A stretch of 8,883 bases of DNA from Elusimicrobiota bacterium (GTDB lineage: Bacteria; Elusimicrobiota; Elusimicrobia; FEN-1173): NCBI GenBank assembly GCA_003158755.1, contig PMLF01000110.1, positions 1,068 to 9,950 of the forward strand, read 5' to 3'. The position numbers were made by a program, and so were the translations under genes. The notes below the pieces were generated by a model, which had not been told where the DNA came from, made no database searches, and saw only the letters and a program-made list of their open reading frames with translations. Below, piece after piece: positions 1 to 5,029 of this stretch (position 1 is its first letter; each line of letters opens with the position of its first letter).

Positions 1-474
1 GGGGATCATGGCGTCGATGGCTTTCAAACCCGTTTGAAGCGGTTCGCGAACGGGCTGGCGTTCCACGACGCCGGGCGCCACCACTTCGATGGGCCGAAAT
101 TTGGTGGAAGCGATGGGACCCTTACCGTCCATGGGCTTGCCCAGGGGGTCCACCACGCGGCCGATGAGGGCGTCCCCGACGGGGACTTGGGTGATGCGGC
201 CGGTGCGCTGGACGGGATCGCCTTCCTTGATCTTGGCGTGATCGCCCAAAAGGACCACGCCCACGCTTTCGCGCTCCAGGTTGAGCACCATTCCGGAAAC
301 GCCGTGGGGGAACTGGAGCATCTCGCCGGCCGCGGCGTTTTGGAGGCCGTAGACGCGGGCGATGCCGTCGCCGGACTGGAGGACGTAGCCGACCTCCTTC
401 ATCTCGGTCTCGGGCTGAAAGCCCTCGATCCGTTCTTTCAAGACGCGGGTGATTTCCTCGGGTTTGATCGCCAT
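1..474 (-). CDS. atpA: F1Fo ATP synthase subunit alpha, N-terminal part (gene continues beyond position 1)
   Basis: Alpha subunit of the F1 catalytic head, which forms the alpha3beta3 hexamer and carries the non-catalytic nucleotide sites. The 158 codons present read MAIKPEEITRVLKERI, then the N-terminal beta-barrel with GIARVYGL, then VVDPLGKPMDG and ending ...LKAIDAMIP. This is the conserved stretch just before the Walker A loop, so the P-loop lies outside the window. The start at 474 is preceded on the minus strand by AAGGAC about 8 nt upstream, and the family normally starts close to this point. A longer-than-usual gap of 147 bp separates it from atpH upstream and holds a palindromic repeat. 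It is the last gene of the operon visible here; atpG, atpD and atpC presumably follow outside the window. The identification is secure. It is partial only because the window ends. Confidence 0.96.
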   Translation of the reverse strand, partial: MAIKPEEITRVLKERIEGFQPETEMKEVGYVLQSGDGIARVYGLQNAAAGEMLQFPHGVSGMVLNLERESVGVVLLGDHAKIKEGDPVQRTGRITQVPVGDALIGRVVDPLGKPMDGKGPIASTKFRPIEVVAPGVVERQPVREPLQTGLKAIDAMIP

Positions 475-511
475 AAAATTGTCCTTTTTTTTATCCGTTC
501 AGGGGGTTATG

Positions 512-590
512 TCGTCTCCCCGGCGAAAGCCGGGGTCCAGTGATTTTTCCTATCTGCTGGATTCCGGCTAGAACCATGCCGGAATGACGA
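512..590. repeat. Palindromic intergenic repeat with two hairpin arms, between atpH and atpA
   Basis: About 79 bp with nested dyad symmetry. Arm 1 is CCCCGGC (518-524), a GAAA loop, then GCCGGGG (529-535), a perfect 7-bp stem. Arm 2 is ATTCCGGC (561-568), a 9-nt loop, then GCCGGAAT (578-585), a perfect 8-bp stem. TCCAG (536-540) pairs with CTGGA (557-561), partly overlapping the base of arm 2, and the outer ends TCGTC (512-516) and GACGA (586-590) are also complementary, giving a cloverleaf-like fold. Translated, the left half gives SPAKAGVQ, a peptide I associate from memory with a widespread dispersed intergenic repeat in several bacterial phyla. It is therefore probably one genomic copy of a REP/MITE-like family rather than a site specific to atp. 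It would be transcribed inside the operon mRNA. Only one copy is in this window, so the repeat nature is inferred. Confidence 0.7.
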
Positions 591-621
591 TGAAAGACCC
601 TCTGAACGAATACTCCTTATT

Positions 622-1197
622 TTATGAACGGCTGTTCGATTCTTCCAAAAGTTTTTCTTTCAAGCGCTGAAGACGTCCCCGGAAGCTCAAGTCCCACAGG
701 CGGTCCCCCGCTTGAACAACGACGCCGCCGAGGAGGGCCGGGTCCACCGTTACATCCACGACGACTTTGACCGCCGGACCTCCATGACCCGAGAAGGCTT
801 TCTCGAGTTCCCGGGAGAGGGCCGCTTTCTGTTCGGCGGTCATGGACACCGCGGCGCGCACGGCGGCGCGGACGACGCCGTCGGCCTCGTCGGCGGAGGC
901 GTCGAAGGAAGACGCGACCGCGGACAAAAGGAACAGGCGCTTCTTCTCCAGCAAGAGGCTCAAGAATCGATCCGACAAAGCGTGGAGGGTTTTCCCGAGC
1001 GCCCGTCGAAACGCGGCCAGCTTCTCCGCCGTCGACAGACGCGGGTGACTCATCAGTTCCGCCACTCCTTCCATCCGGAAAAGACCGGCCATCGCCGCCA
1101 GGTCCCCCCGCACGACGTCGACGACCTTGGCGTCGCGGGCGGCGAAGAACAAGGCCTCGGCGTACCGATCGGCCAGGGCGGCGTCTTGGGGATTCAT
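622..1197 (-). CDS. atpH: F1Fo ATP synthase subunit delta
   Basis: Delta subunit of F1 (OSCP equivalent), which links the top of the alpha3beta3 head to the b-subunit stalk. The protein has 191 residues, near the usual 175-190. The N-terminal helical domain contains RYAEAL (11-16) and HPRLS (51-55). The C-terminal signature DPALLGG (152-158) is followed by GDRLWDLSFRGRL (164-176), which matches the family hallmark of LLGG followed by D-S-rL. The start ATG at 1197 lies 9 bp after the atpF stop with no clear Shine-Dalgarno, so translation is probably coupled to atpF. The C-terminal tail (EESNSRS) is slightly longer than usual. The identification is secure from both sequence and position between atpF and atpA. 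Confidence 0.96.
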   Translation of the reverse strand: MNPQDAALADRYAEALFFAARDAKVVDVVRGDLAAMAGLFRMEGVAELMSHPRLSTAEKLAAFRRALGKTLHALSDRFLSLLLEKKRLFLLSAVASSFDASADEADGVVRAAVRAAVSMTAEQKAALSRELEKAFSGHGGPAVKVVVDVTVDPALLGGVVVQAGDRLWDLSFRGRLQRLKEKLLEESNSRS

Positions 1198-1206
1198 GCG
1201 GCCACG

Positions 1207-1716
1207 TTAATTCTTCGCCTTCGACCAGGCATCGAGGTCGGAAGCGGCTTCCCGGAGGGCTTTCTCCTGGACCGATTTGTCCACGGATTTCCCCAGGATC
1301 TTTTCGGCGGCGCCGACGGCCAGGGAGGCCACGTCGCCTCGAAGCTCGGCCACCAGGCGCCGCTGCTCCTCGGTCAGTTCCCGGCGGGTTTTCTCGGCGA
1401 TCTTCGACGATTCCTCCCGGGCGACTTTCAGGAGGTCTTCCCGGATTTTCTGTCCGTCTTTTTCCGCCCGGTCCAAGAGGGACTGGGTCCGGGACTGGAG
1501 GTCGGCGACTTTGGCTTCCAGGTCCAGGCGGGACTTTTCGGCGTCCCGCCGGGATTCCTCGGCGGACCGCAGGTCGTCCTTGATCTTCCCCTCTCGCGCC
1601 TCCAGGGCGGCCAAGATGGGCTTCCAGGCGAACTTCCCCAGGAAGGCCACCACGCAAAGGAACGTGACGACCGTCCAGATGATGAGCCCGACGTCGGGAT
1701 TCAGCAGCTTATCCAT
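1207..1716 (-). CDS. atpF: F1Fo ATP synthase subunit b (peripheral stalk)
   Basis: Subunit b, which anchors the peripheral stalk in the membrane and holds F1 static through delta. The protein has 169 residues. A short N-terminus (MDKLLNPDVG) leads into one membrane helix at about residues 11-31, then FAWKPILAALEAREGKI, the usual b-subunit boundary motif. A long charged coiled coil follows (about 40-155), rich in Glu, Arg, Lys and Ala. I chose the ATG at 1716 over an in-frame TTG at 1728 because GGAGAGG ends 3 nt before the ATG (GGAG is 6 nt away), which is good Shine-Dalgarno spacing. The TTG would lie upstream of that site. There is one b gene and no b' copy, so the stalk is a b homodimer. 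Identification is secure. Confidence 0.95.
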   Translation of the reverse strand: MDKLLNPDVGLIIWTVVTFLCVVAFLGKFAWKPILAALEAREGKIKDDLRSAEESRRDAEKSRLDLEAKVADLQSRTQSLLDRAEKDGQKIREDLLKVAREESSKIAEKTRRELTEEQRRLVAELRGDVASLAVGAAEKILGKSVDKSVQEKALREAASDLDAWSKAKN

Positions 1717-1737
1717 TTGCCTCTCCAAAAGAACACG

Positions 1738-1757
1738 GAAAAACGGCGCGGGCCGTT
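1738..1757 (-). terminator. Hairpin with U-run between atpE and atpF (possible attenuator or mRNA processing/stabilising structure)
   Basis: Read on the minus strand, AACGGC, a CCGC loop and GCCGTT are followed by more T, giving TTTTT and then CC. The 6-bp GC-rich stem can be lengthened by G-U pairs on its left side. It lies in the 54-bp gap after the atpE stop and ahead of the atpF Shine-Dalgarno. The form is that of a short, weak intrinsic terminator. Since atpF and later genes must still be transcribed, partial termination or 3'-end protection of an atpE-containing transcript is the more sensible reading. The function is inferred from form and place only. Confidence 0.45.
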
Positions 1758-1770
1758 CCCCTTCTCTTTT

Positions 1771-2073
1771 TTAGTGCGTCGTCACCGTGAGGTGGGCGTG
1801 GGCTTCGGCGGAATCGCTTTGAGGAGCGCCCGCGGGGGCCTTGAGGGCCAGCAGGAGGCACACGACGAGGGCGAAGAAGCCGAGACCTTCGATGAGCGCC
1901 GCCGGAATGATCATGGACGTACGAAGGGTTCCCGCCGCTTCCGGTTGACGGGCGGTACCTTCGAGGGCCGCGCTGGCCAACCGGGCGATGCCGGCCGCCG
2001 CTCCGAACAGCGCGATGGCCGCGCCGAGTCCCGCGCCCAGGTATCCAAGGCCGAGGTAGAGATCACTATTCAT
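1771..2073 (-). CDS. atpE: F1Fo ATP synthase subunit c (rotor ring proteolipid)
   Basis: Subunit c, the hairpin proteolipid that forms the rotating ring in the membrane. The protein has 100 residues. Helix 1 is at about 7-31, the polar loop carries ARQPE (41-45), and helix 2 is at about 52-77 with the ion-binding carboxylate E62 in PAALIEGLGFF. At the positions matching the Na+ ligands of Ilyobacter c (Gln32, Ser66 by eye alignment) this protein has I29 and G63, so H+ is the likely coupling ion. The helix-1 glycine pattern is partly replaced by Ala (ALFGAAAG). A hydrophilic C-terminal tail of about 20 residues (from APAGAPQSD, including HAH and ending TTH) is longer than in typical 75-85-residue c subunits. 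The start at 2073 has AAGGAG 7 nt upstream. Identification is secure. Confidence 0.96.
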   Translation of the reverse strand: MNSDLYLGLGYLGAGLGAAIALFGAAAGIARLASAALEGTARQPEAAGTLRTSMIIPAALIEGLGFFALVVCLLLALKAPAGAPQSDSAEAHAHLTVTTH

Positions 2074-2091
2074 GGGAAGACTCCTTATTTT

Positions 2092-2871
2092 TTAATGCGA
2101 ATGAATCGCCCCCCCGACGAAGATCGCCGAGAGGAGCGTGAAAATATACGCTTGAAGAAAAGCCACGAAAAGTTCCAGGAGGTTGATGCCCATCGCCGCC
2201 GCCACCGACAACGGAGCGATCCAGAGCGAGTGGAAAAGGAAGATGAGCGCCAGAAAGGCGAGGATGACGATGTGCCCCGCGATCATGTTGGCGAAAAGAC
2301 GGATGCACAAAGCGAACGTTTTGGTGAGGAGCCCTAAAACTTCGATGGGATACATTAAAGGCAGGAGCCATACCGGCATTCCGTGAGGCACCAGGCTTTT
2401 GACGTAATGGACGACGCCTTGTTCCCGGATCCCGGCGATGTTGATCAAAAGGAAAGTGAGCAGGGCCAACCCCCCCGTCACGGCGATGTTCCCCGTGGCC
2501 GTGCCGAAAACCCCCCGCACGCCGACGACCTTGAGAGCGTCTAAGGGAACCATCCCCAGGAGGTTGACCAAAAGGATGAAGACGAACAAGGAGAGGAAAT
2601 AGGGGACGTATTTGCGGCCCTCTTCTCCGATGTTGGAAATCACGATCTCGTCCCGCACGAAGACGACCAGTCCCTCGACGGCGGAAAGAGCCATCGTGCG
2701 CCGCCCGGATCGGGCGGAGCGGGCGACGAGGGGTAGCACGATCATCGCCAGGGCGGCGGAAATCCACATCATCACCGTCAACCGCGAAACGGGGATCGAA
2801 GCCGCTCCCAACTTCCATTGGAAGAAGACGTGATCGATTAGGTGGTGCTCGAGTGTTTGTACGAAGTCCAT
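2092..2871 (-). CDS. atpB: F1Fo ATP synthase subunit a (proton half-channels)
   Basis: Subunit a, the stator membrane protein that provides the two proton half-channels beside the c ring. The protein has 259 residues and about five to six hydrophobic helices. The essential arginine is R191 in ALCIRLFANMIAGH (187-200), and the last helix carries LLELFVAFLQAYIFTLL, with E233 and Q240 in the usual channel positions. H200 stands where E. coli has Glu219, a common variation. FLSLFVFILLVNLLGMVP (92-109) is the conserved first-half motif. The start ATG at 2871 lies inside the end of atpI (34-bp overlap) without a clear Shine-Dalgarno, which suggests translational coupling. It is followed after 18 bp by atpE. 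The identification is secure. Confidence 0.97.
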   Translation of the reverse strand: MDFVQTLEHHLIDHVFFQWKLGAASIPVSRLTVMMWISAALAMIVLPLVARSARSGRRTMALSAVEGLVVFVRDEIVISNIGEEGRKYVPYFLSLFVFILLVNLLGMVPLDALKVVGVRGVFGTATGNIAVTGGLALLTFLLINIAGIREQGVVHYVKSLVPHGMPVWLLPLMYPIEVLGLLTKTFALCIRLFANMIAGHIVILAFLALIFLFHSLWIAPLSVAAAMGINLLELFVAFLQAYIFTLLSAIFVGGAIHSH

Positions 2872-3218
2872 AGGCTGTTTTGCCGCTGAATAAAAAAGAG
2901 TTCAATCACGGACAATCCCATCAAACCCACCGCTAGGGCCACGGCGAAAGGCGCCACGGGCCAGACTCCGACGCGGTGCACGACATAGATCGCCGTTCCC
3001 CCCGCCGCGAGACGAACCCCCATTCCGCCGAGGAAAACGCCGAAGAATGTTTTATCCGATCGGTGCAAGCACGCCGACAACGCCAGGTAACTGGGAGCCG
3101 CCAGCGCGAAAGCGAACGCCACACCGGCCGCCGCGGGCCCCCTTCCGTGAAGCAGTGCAATCGCCGTGCCGGCCGCCGCCGAAAGAGACAGAACGCCGAG
3201 GATCCGAATTCGAATCAT
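2838..3218 (-). CDS. atpI: AtpI-like ATP synthase accessory membrane protein
   Basis: Small integral membrane protein of 126 residues with four predicted helices (about 5-24, 28-48, 56-78 and 84-111) and a polar C-terminus (IQRQNSLWTSYKHSSTT). Sequence similarity alone is weak. The call rests on size, topology, the family-like GMGVRLA segment around 69-75, and the position immediately before atpB. AtpI proteins are known as assembly factors for the c ring in some bacteria and are not essential in others. The start at 3218 overlaps the upstream atpZ-like stop as ATGA, and the C-terminus overlaps atpB by 34 bp, so Z, I and B are probably translated in a coupled way. A longer reading from further upstream exists but runs through the atpZ-like gene in another frame. 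Confidence 0.75.
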   Translation of the reverse strand: MIRIRILGVLSLSAAAGTAIALLHGRGPAAAGVAFAFALAAPSYLALSACLHRSDKTFFGVFLGGMGVRLAAGGTAIYVVHRVGVWPVAPFAVALAVGLMGLSVIELFFIQRQNSLWTSYKHSSTT

Positions 3219-3460
3219 CGGGCGCCTTTGGGAAAAAACGGTTTCAAGAAAACGTAAAGGCCCAGAAAAAGACCGATTCCCGCTCCGGACACCAACAGCC
3301 ACGGGGAAGTGCCCCACCGACGGTCCAGCCGGTAACCCACGAAAACGCCGAGCAAAACCATCGCGGCCAACTGGACGCCGCCGGAGGCCAGGGACCACGC
3401 GTCGTTCGCGTCCGGCGGTAGGGGTCGCGGGTTTTCCGGAGGGATCAAGGGAGAGGACAT
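3215..3460 (-). CDS. atpZ: AtpZ/ATPase_gene1-type small membrane protein
   Basis: 81-residue protein with a Pro-rich N-terminus (SSPLIPPENPRPLPP) and two membrane helices, about 30-46 and 56-74. The segment ASGGVQLAAMVLLGVFVGYRLDRRWGTSP followed by a Gly-rich second helix matches the pattern of the F0F1-ATPase gene 1 family (G, then lG-lD-gt-P, then G-G). Such proteins commonly lie next to atpI at the head of atp operons. A cation-transport or assembly role has been proposed for the pair. The start ATG at 3460 was preferred over an upstream in-frame codon at 3529 because GGAGG lies 9 nt before it and the upstream extension runs into the preceding gene. It ends in an ATGA overlap with atpI. 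Confidence 0.75.
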   Translation of the reverse strand: MSSPLIPPENPRPLPPDANDAWSLASGGVQLAAMVLLGVFVGYRLDRRWGTSPWLLVSGAGIGLFLGLYVFLKPFFPKGAR

Positions 3461-3486
3461 GTTACAAAACCTCCGACGGAGGGTCA
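3461..3486 (-). promoter_or_regulatory. Ribosome binding site of atpZ held in a small inverted repeat
   Basis: On the minus strand CCTCC (complement of 3478-3482), a 3-nt loop and GGAGG (complement of 3470-3474) form a perfect 5-bp stem. The right arm is the Shine-Dalgarno of atpZ, 9 nt from its ATG. The stem begins only 1 nt after the stop codon of the upstream 63-aa ORF, so ribosomes finishing that ORF would open it. This suggests translational coupling. The hairpin is short and the effect is inferred. Confidence 0.45.
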
Positions 3487-3675
3487 ACGAGCCAAGTCTT
3501 TCTGCGTCCGTTCCAGTTCGGTCCGGCAAGAAGCGACGATCTTCCGCGCGTAATTCTCCTCCCGAGACCCCGGAGCGAAGCTTTCCGCCTGCCGCTCCAT
3601 GGCCTCGATGGAATACCGGAGCATCTCGATCCGGTCTTCCAACCGGATCCGCCGTTCGTCAGGAGTTTCGGCCAT
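3484..3675 (-). CDS. Small coiled-coil-like protein of unknown function at the head of the atp cluster
   Basis: 63 residues, MAETPDERRIRLEDRIEML..., highly charged, with no membrane segment or signal peptide. Hydrophobic residues are spaced as in one or two amphipathic helices (LEDRIEMLRYSIEAMERQA, then a short GSRE turn, then ENYARKIVASCRTELERTQKDL), which suggests a helical hairpin or coiled coil. I do not recognise the family. It points the same way as the atp genes and ends 23 bp before atpZ, so it is probably the first gene of that transcript. No clear Shine-Dalgarno precedes the ATG at 3675, and only 17 bp separate it from the divergent ORF starting at 3693. It is probably a real gene because of length, spacing and the coupled downstream start, but no function can be assigned. 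Confidence 0.6.
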   Translation of the reverse strand: MAETPDERRIRLEDRIEMLRYSIEAMERQAESFAPGSREENYARKIVASCRTELERTQKDLAR

Positions 3676-3685
3676 GTGCTAGAAT
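3656..3685 (+). promoter_or_regulatory. Predicted sigma70-like promoter for the Arg-rich ORF
   Basis: TCGTCA (3656-3661, 4 of 6 to TTGACA), an 18-bp spacer, then TAGAAT (3680-3685, 5 of 6 to TATAAT) with TG two bases ahead (TGCTAGAAT). The -10 box ends only 7 nt before the ATG at 3693, so transcription would begin at about the start codon. It overlaps the 5' end of the divergent 63-aa ORF. This is a prediction from consensus match only. Confidence 0.4.
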
Positions 3686-3692
3686 TTCCGCC

Positions 3693-3935
3693 ATGTCTTC
3701 CCGTAAACCGGTGCAAAATAAAAGAGGATCGCCCGACCGCCGCCGACAGGAGCGCCGCCGGACCCGGCGGCGCCTACGTCCTTCGCCGGTGCCCTTGGAC
3801 CGGCGGAGCGGGATCGACCGGCGCCTGGAAAACCGCCGCGGCGAGGTCCGCCGCGTCGCGGACACGTTCATCGCCAAGAAAAAAATATTCGCGCGGGAAC
3901 GGCGAAAAGACCAACTACCTGAAGGAAAAAGGTAA
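3693..3935 (+). CDS. Small, extremely arginine-rich basic protein of unknown function
   Basis: 80 residues, of which 24 are Arg and 7 Lys. Arg occurs in pairs and triplets spaced by a few residues (DRRRQERRRTRRR, then LDRRSGIDRR, LENRRGEVRR). The C-terminal third is less repetitive (VADTFIAKKKIFARERRKD). There is no membrane segment or signal peptide. The strong basicity would suit nucleic-acid or ribosome contact, but I recognise no family, and GC-rich out-of-frame DNA can also give Arg-rich readings. In favour of a real gene are the well-placed TAGAAT box 7 nt before the ATG, the lack of any other gene in 3693-3935, and the same upstream pattern as obg and rplU. No Shine-Dalgarno is present. 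The last codons (EGKR and stop) run into the purine-rich inverted repeat. A longer in-frame reading from 3459 would run through the opposite-strand ORF and is not favoured. Confidence 0.5.
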   Translation: MSSRKPVQNKRGSPDRRRQERRRTRRRLRPSPVPLDRRSGIDRRLENRRGEVRRVADTFIAKKKIFARERRKDQLPEGKR

Positions 3936-4046
3936 AAGTAAAAAGGAAAAAGTTAGGAAAAAACCACCCTTCGATAACCCTTTCGCTTTTTCTTTTTTTT
4001 AGCGGCGCCTTTTTCCACCCTTTTACCTTTTTACTTTTGCCTTTTG
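3926..4046. repeat. Long purine/pyrimidine inverted repeat between convergent genes, possible bidirectional terminator
   Basis: Positions 3927-3946 are complementary to 4026-4045: 19 Watson-Crick pairs plus one G-T pair in 20 positions, with a loop of about 79 nt. The left arm is almost pure A and G with one-base interruptions (AAAGG, TAAAAG, TAAAAAGG), and the right arm is the matching T and C. The loop itself contains further purine (3941-3965) and pyrimidine (3978-4000, 4008-4032) tracts, including an eight-T run at 3993-4000. The element sits between the plus-strand Arg-rich ORF (stop 3935) and the minus-strand rhomboid-like gene (stop 4052), where an intrinsic bidirectional terminator would be expected. 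The base composition is strikingly AT-rich compared with the GC-rich genes around it. Function is inferred. Confidence 0.6.
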
Positions 4047-4051
4047 CCCTG

Positions 4052-4696
4052 TCATTCCCCCGGCCACCGACGACGGTTGCGCCGCACGTCCCGCCACATC
4101 CGGGCCCGCTCCCAAAGACCGGGCCCCAACAAGAGAAAAAAGTTCACCAGCGACGCCGCGACGACAATCCGCGTCACCAGCCCTCCCGTCAAGAAAGCCC
4201 ACGCCATCCCCGCCGCCGTGAAAACGGCCAGCCATTTAGCGCGGAGCGGCACGATAAAAAACAGGAGGAATATTTCATCGGGGAAAAGCGTCGCAAAAGC
4301 CAGGAACAAACTGGCCTGGAGCCAACCGTTCGTAATGACGACGGGCCAAGGCAGGACCGCCGTCAACATCGTGGCCGCGGCGCCCGAAAAGAAATAGAGG
4401 GTGAACCGGAAGGAGCCCCAAGCGTTCTCCAGAGCGGTGGCCACGTTGTGCAGCACCAACAACCATACCGCTAACCAAAGGAACGGCCATGCCTGAGGGA
4501 GCGGGGGAGGAACGAAAAGAAACGTCACCAACCTCCACCACTCGCCGGCGTGCACCAGCGAAGGGATCAGGAGGAGATCGTTGATGAGCCCCGGTCGGAA
4601 CAGATCAAATACATAGACCAGGGCATTGGAGAGGACAATAATGTGGGGGAGACCCTCAATCCCTCGGAAGGAACCCCATTGTTCTGGCAGTCTCAT
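4052..4696 (-). CDS. Rhomboid-like membrane protein lacking the protease active site
   Basis: 214 residues with about six hydrophobic segments (roughly 18-33, 70-88, 97-121, 125-138, 141-160 and 164-191) and a basic C-terminal tail (RMWRDVRRNRRRW). Rhomboid-like landmarks are GEWWRLVTFLF (51-61) and ALENAWGSFRFTLYFFSGAAATML (88-111), resembling the rhomboid LE-WG-rF-YF-SG segment. The catalytic GxSG serine motif is not seen (the matching helix reads TNGWLQASLFLAF, 122-134), and the last helix has Asn185 rather than a His near its start. It is therefore probably a pseudoprotease that handles or binds membrane proteins, not a protease. The ATG at 4696 directly follows the U-run of the csp terminator with no Shine-Dalgarno, so expression may depend on readthrough or on a promoter I cannot place. 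The family call is moderate and the inactivity is inferred. Confidence 0.65.
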   Translation of the reverse strand: MRLPEQWGSFRGIEGLPHIIVLSNALVYVFDLFRPGLINDLLLIPSLVHAGEWWRLVTFLFVPPPLPQAWPFLWLAVWLLVLHNVATALENAWGSFRFTLYFFSGAAATMLTAVLPWPVVITNGWLQASLFLAFATLFPDEIFLLFFIVPLRAKWLAVFTAAGMAWAFLTGGLVTRIVVAASLVNFFLLLGPGLWERARMWRDVRRNRRRWPGE

Positions 4697-4742
4697 AAAA
4701 AAGGACCCGGACGGGTCGGAAATTCCGTCCCCGGCCGGGTCC
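4697..4742 (-). terminator. Rho-independent terminator of csp
   Basis: Read on the minus strand, GGACCCGG (complement of 4735-4742) pairs perfectly with CCGGGTCC (complement of 4703-4710) and is followed at once by TTTTTT (complement of 4697-4702). The interior contains a second small palindrome, CGGAA-TTCCG (4717-4727). It begins 11 bp after the csp stop codon. The following gene's ATG starts right after the T-run, which is unusual. Confidence 0.85.
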
Positions 4743-4753
4743 CGTTATAGGCT

Positions 4754-4978
4754 TTACGCCGCTTTCTCTTTTATTTCGGGCTTGACGTTGTCGGCGGAGG
4801 GACCCTTGGGACCTTCCTTCACCTCGAACTCAACGACCTGGTTTTCCTCCAGGATGCGGTCTTTCTTCTTCTCCACCTGGATGGCGGAGTAATGAACGAA
4901 CACGTCCTTTCCCCCATCATCCGGGACGATGAACCCATACCCTTTCACACGGTTGTACCATTTCACTTTGCCTTTCAT
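4754..4978 (-). CDS. csp: Cold-shock domain RNA-binding protein (CspA family)
   Basis: 74-residue single cold-shock domain protein. It binds single-stranded RNA and DNA as a small OB-fold barrel and typically acts as an RNA chaperone. It starts MKGKVKWYNRVKGYGFI, containing the RNP1 motif KGYGFI (12-17). RNP2 is VFVHYS (26-31), and the aromatic residues W7, Y14, F16, F27 and H29 line the binding face. The C-terminus EFEVKEGPKGPSADNVKP matches the usual last strands, with an extra Lys/Glu tail. The loop KKKDRILEENQ is the common variant of the region after RNP2. The start at 4978 has GGGGAG 10 nt upstream. It is monocistronic by structure: its own promoter at 5030-5059 and a strong terminator at 4697-4742. 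Whether it is cold-induced or constitutive cannot be told. Family assignment is certain; which paralogue it is cannot be told. Confidence 0.97.
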   Translation of the reverse strand: MKGKVKWYNRVKGYGFIVPDDGGKDVFVHYSAIQVEKKKDRILEENQVVEFEVKEGPKGPSADNVKPEIKEKAA

Positions 4979-5029
4979 CGGTGCTGTACTCCCCCATCAC
5001 GGCGCTTGCCGGTCAATGGACACGATTCC

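Noticed and set aside
34..543. 169-codon plus-strand frame ending in SPAKAGVQ
   Set aside because: Antisense to atpA for most of its length. The ending comes from the palindromic repeat, which is useful for recognising the repeat but is not a gene.
617..1657. 346-codon minus-strand frame through atpH and atpF
   Set aside because: Alternative frame of two genes whose own frames encode clear delta and b subunits. It is Arg/Gly/Pro-rich noise.
1717..1728. Upstream TTG start for atpF giving four more residues
   Set aside because: The Shine-Dalgarno GGAGAGG lies between this codon and the ATG at 1716, so it serves the ATG.
712..2337. 541-codon open frame on the plus strand across the atp genes
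   Set aside because: It lies antisense to atpH, atpF, atpE and part of atpB, all of which are certain. Its low-complexity Gly/Arg/Asp-rich translation matches no family and arises from GC-rich codon use.
3166..4002. 278-codon plus-strand frame across the atpZ and 63-aa region
   Set aside because: It crosses opposite-strand genes, the Arg-rich ORF in another frame and the AT-rich repeat. No domain is visible and its C-terminus is translated repeat.
4050..4070. Possible second copy of the palindromic repeat (GTCATTCC followed by CCGG)
   Set aside because: Only about 8-10 bases resemble one end of the repeat. There are no hairpin arms, and the bases are the last codons and stop of the rhomboid-like gene.
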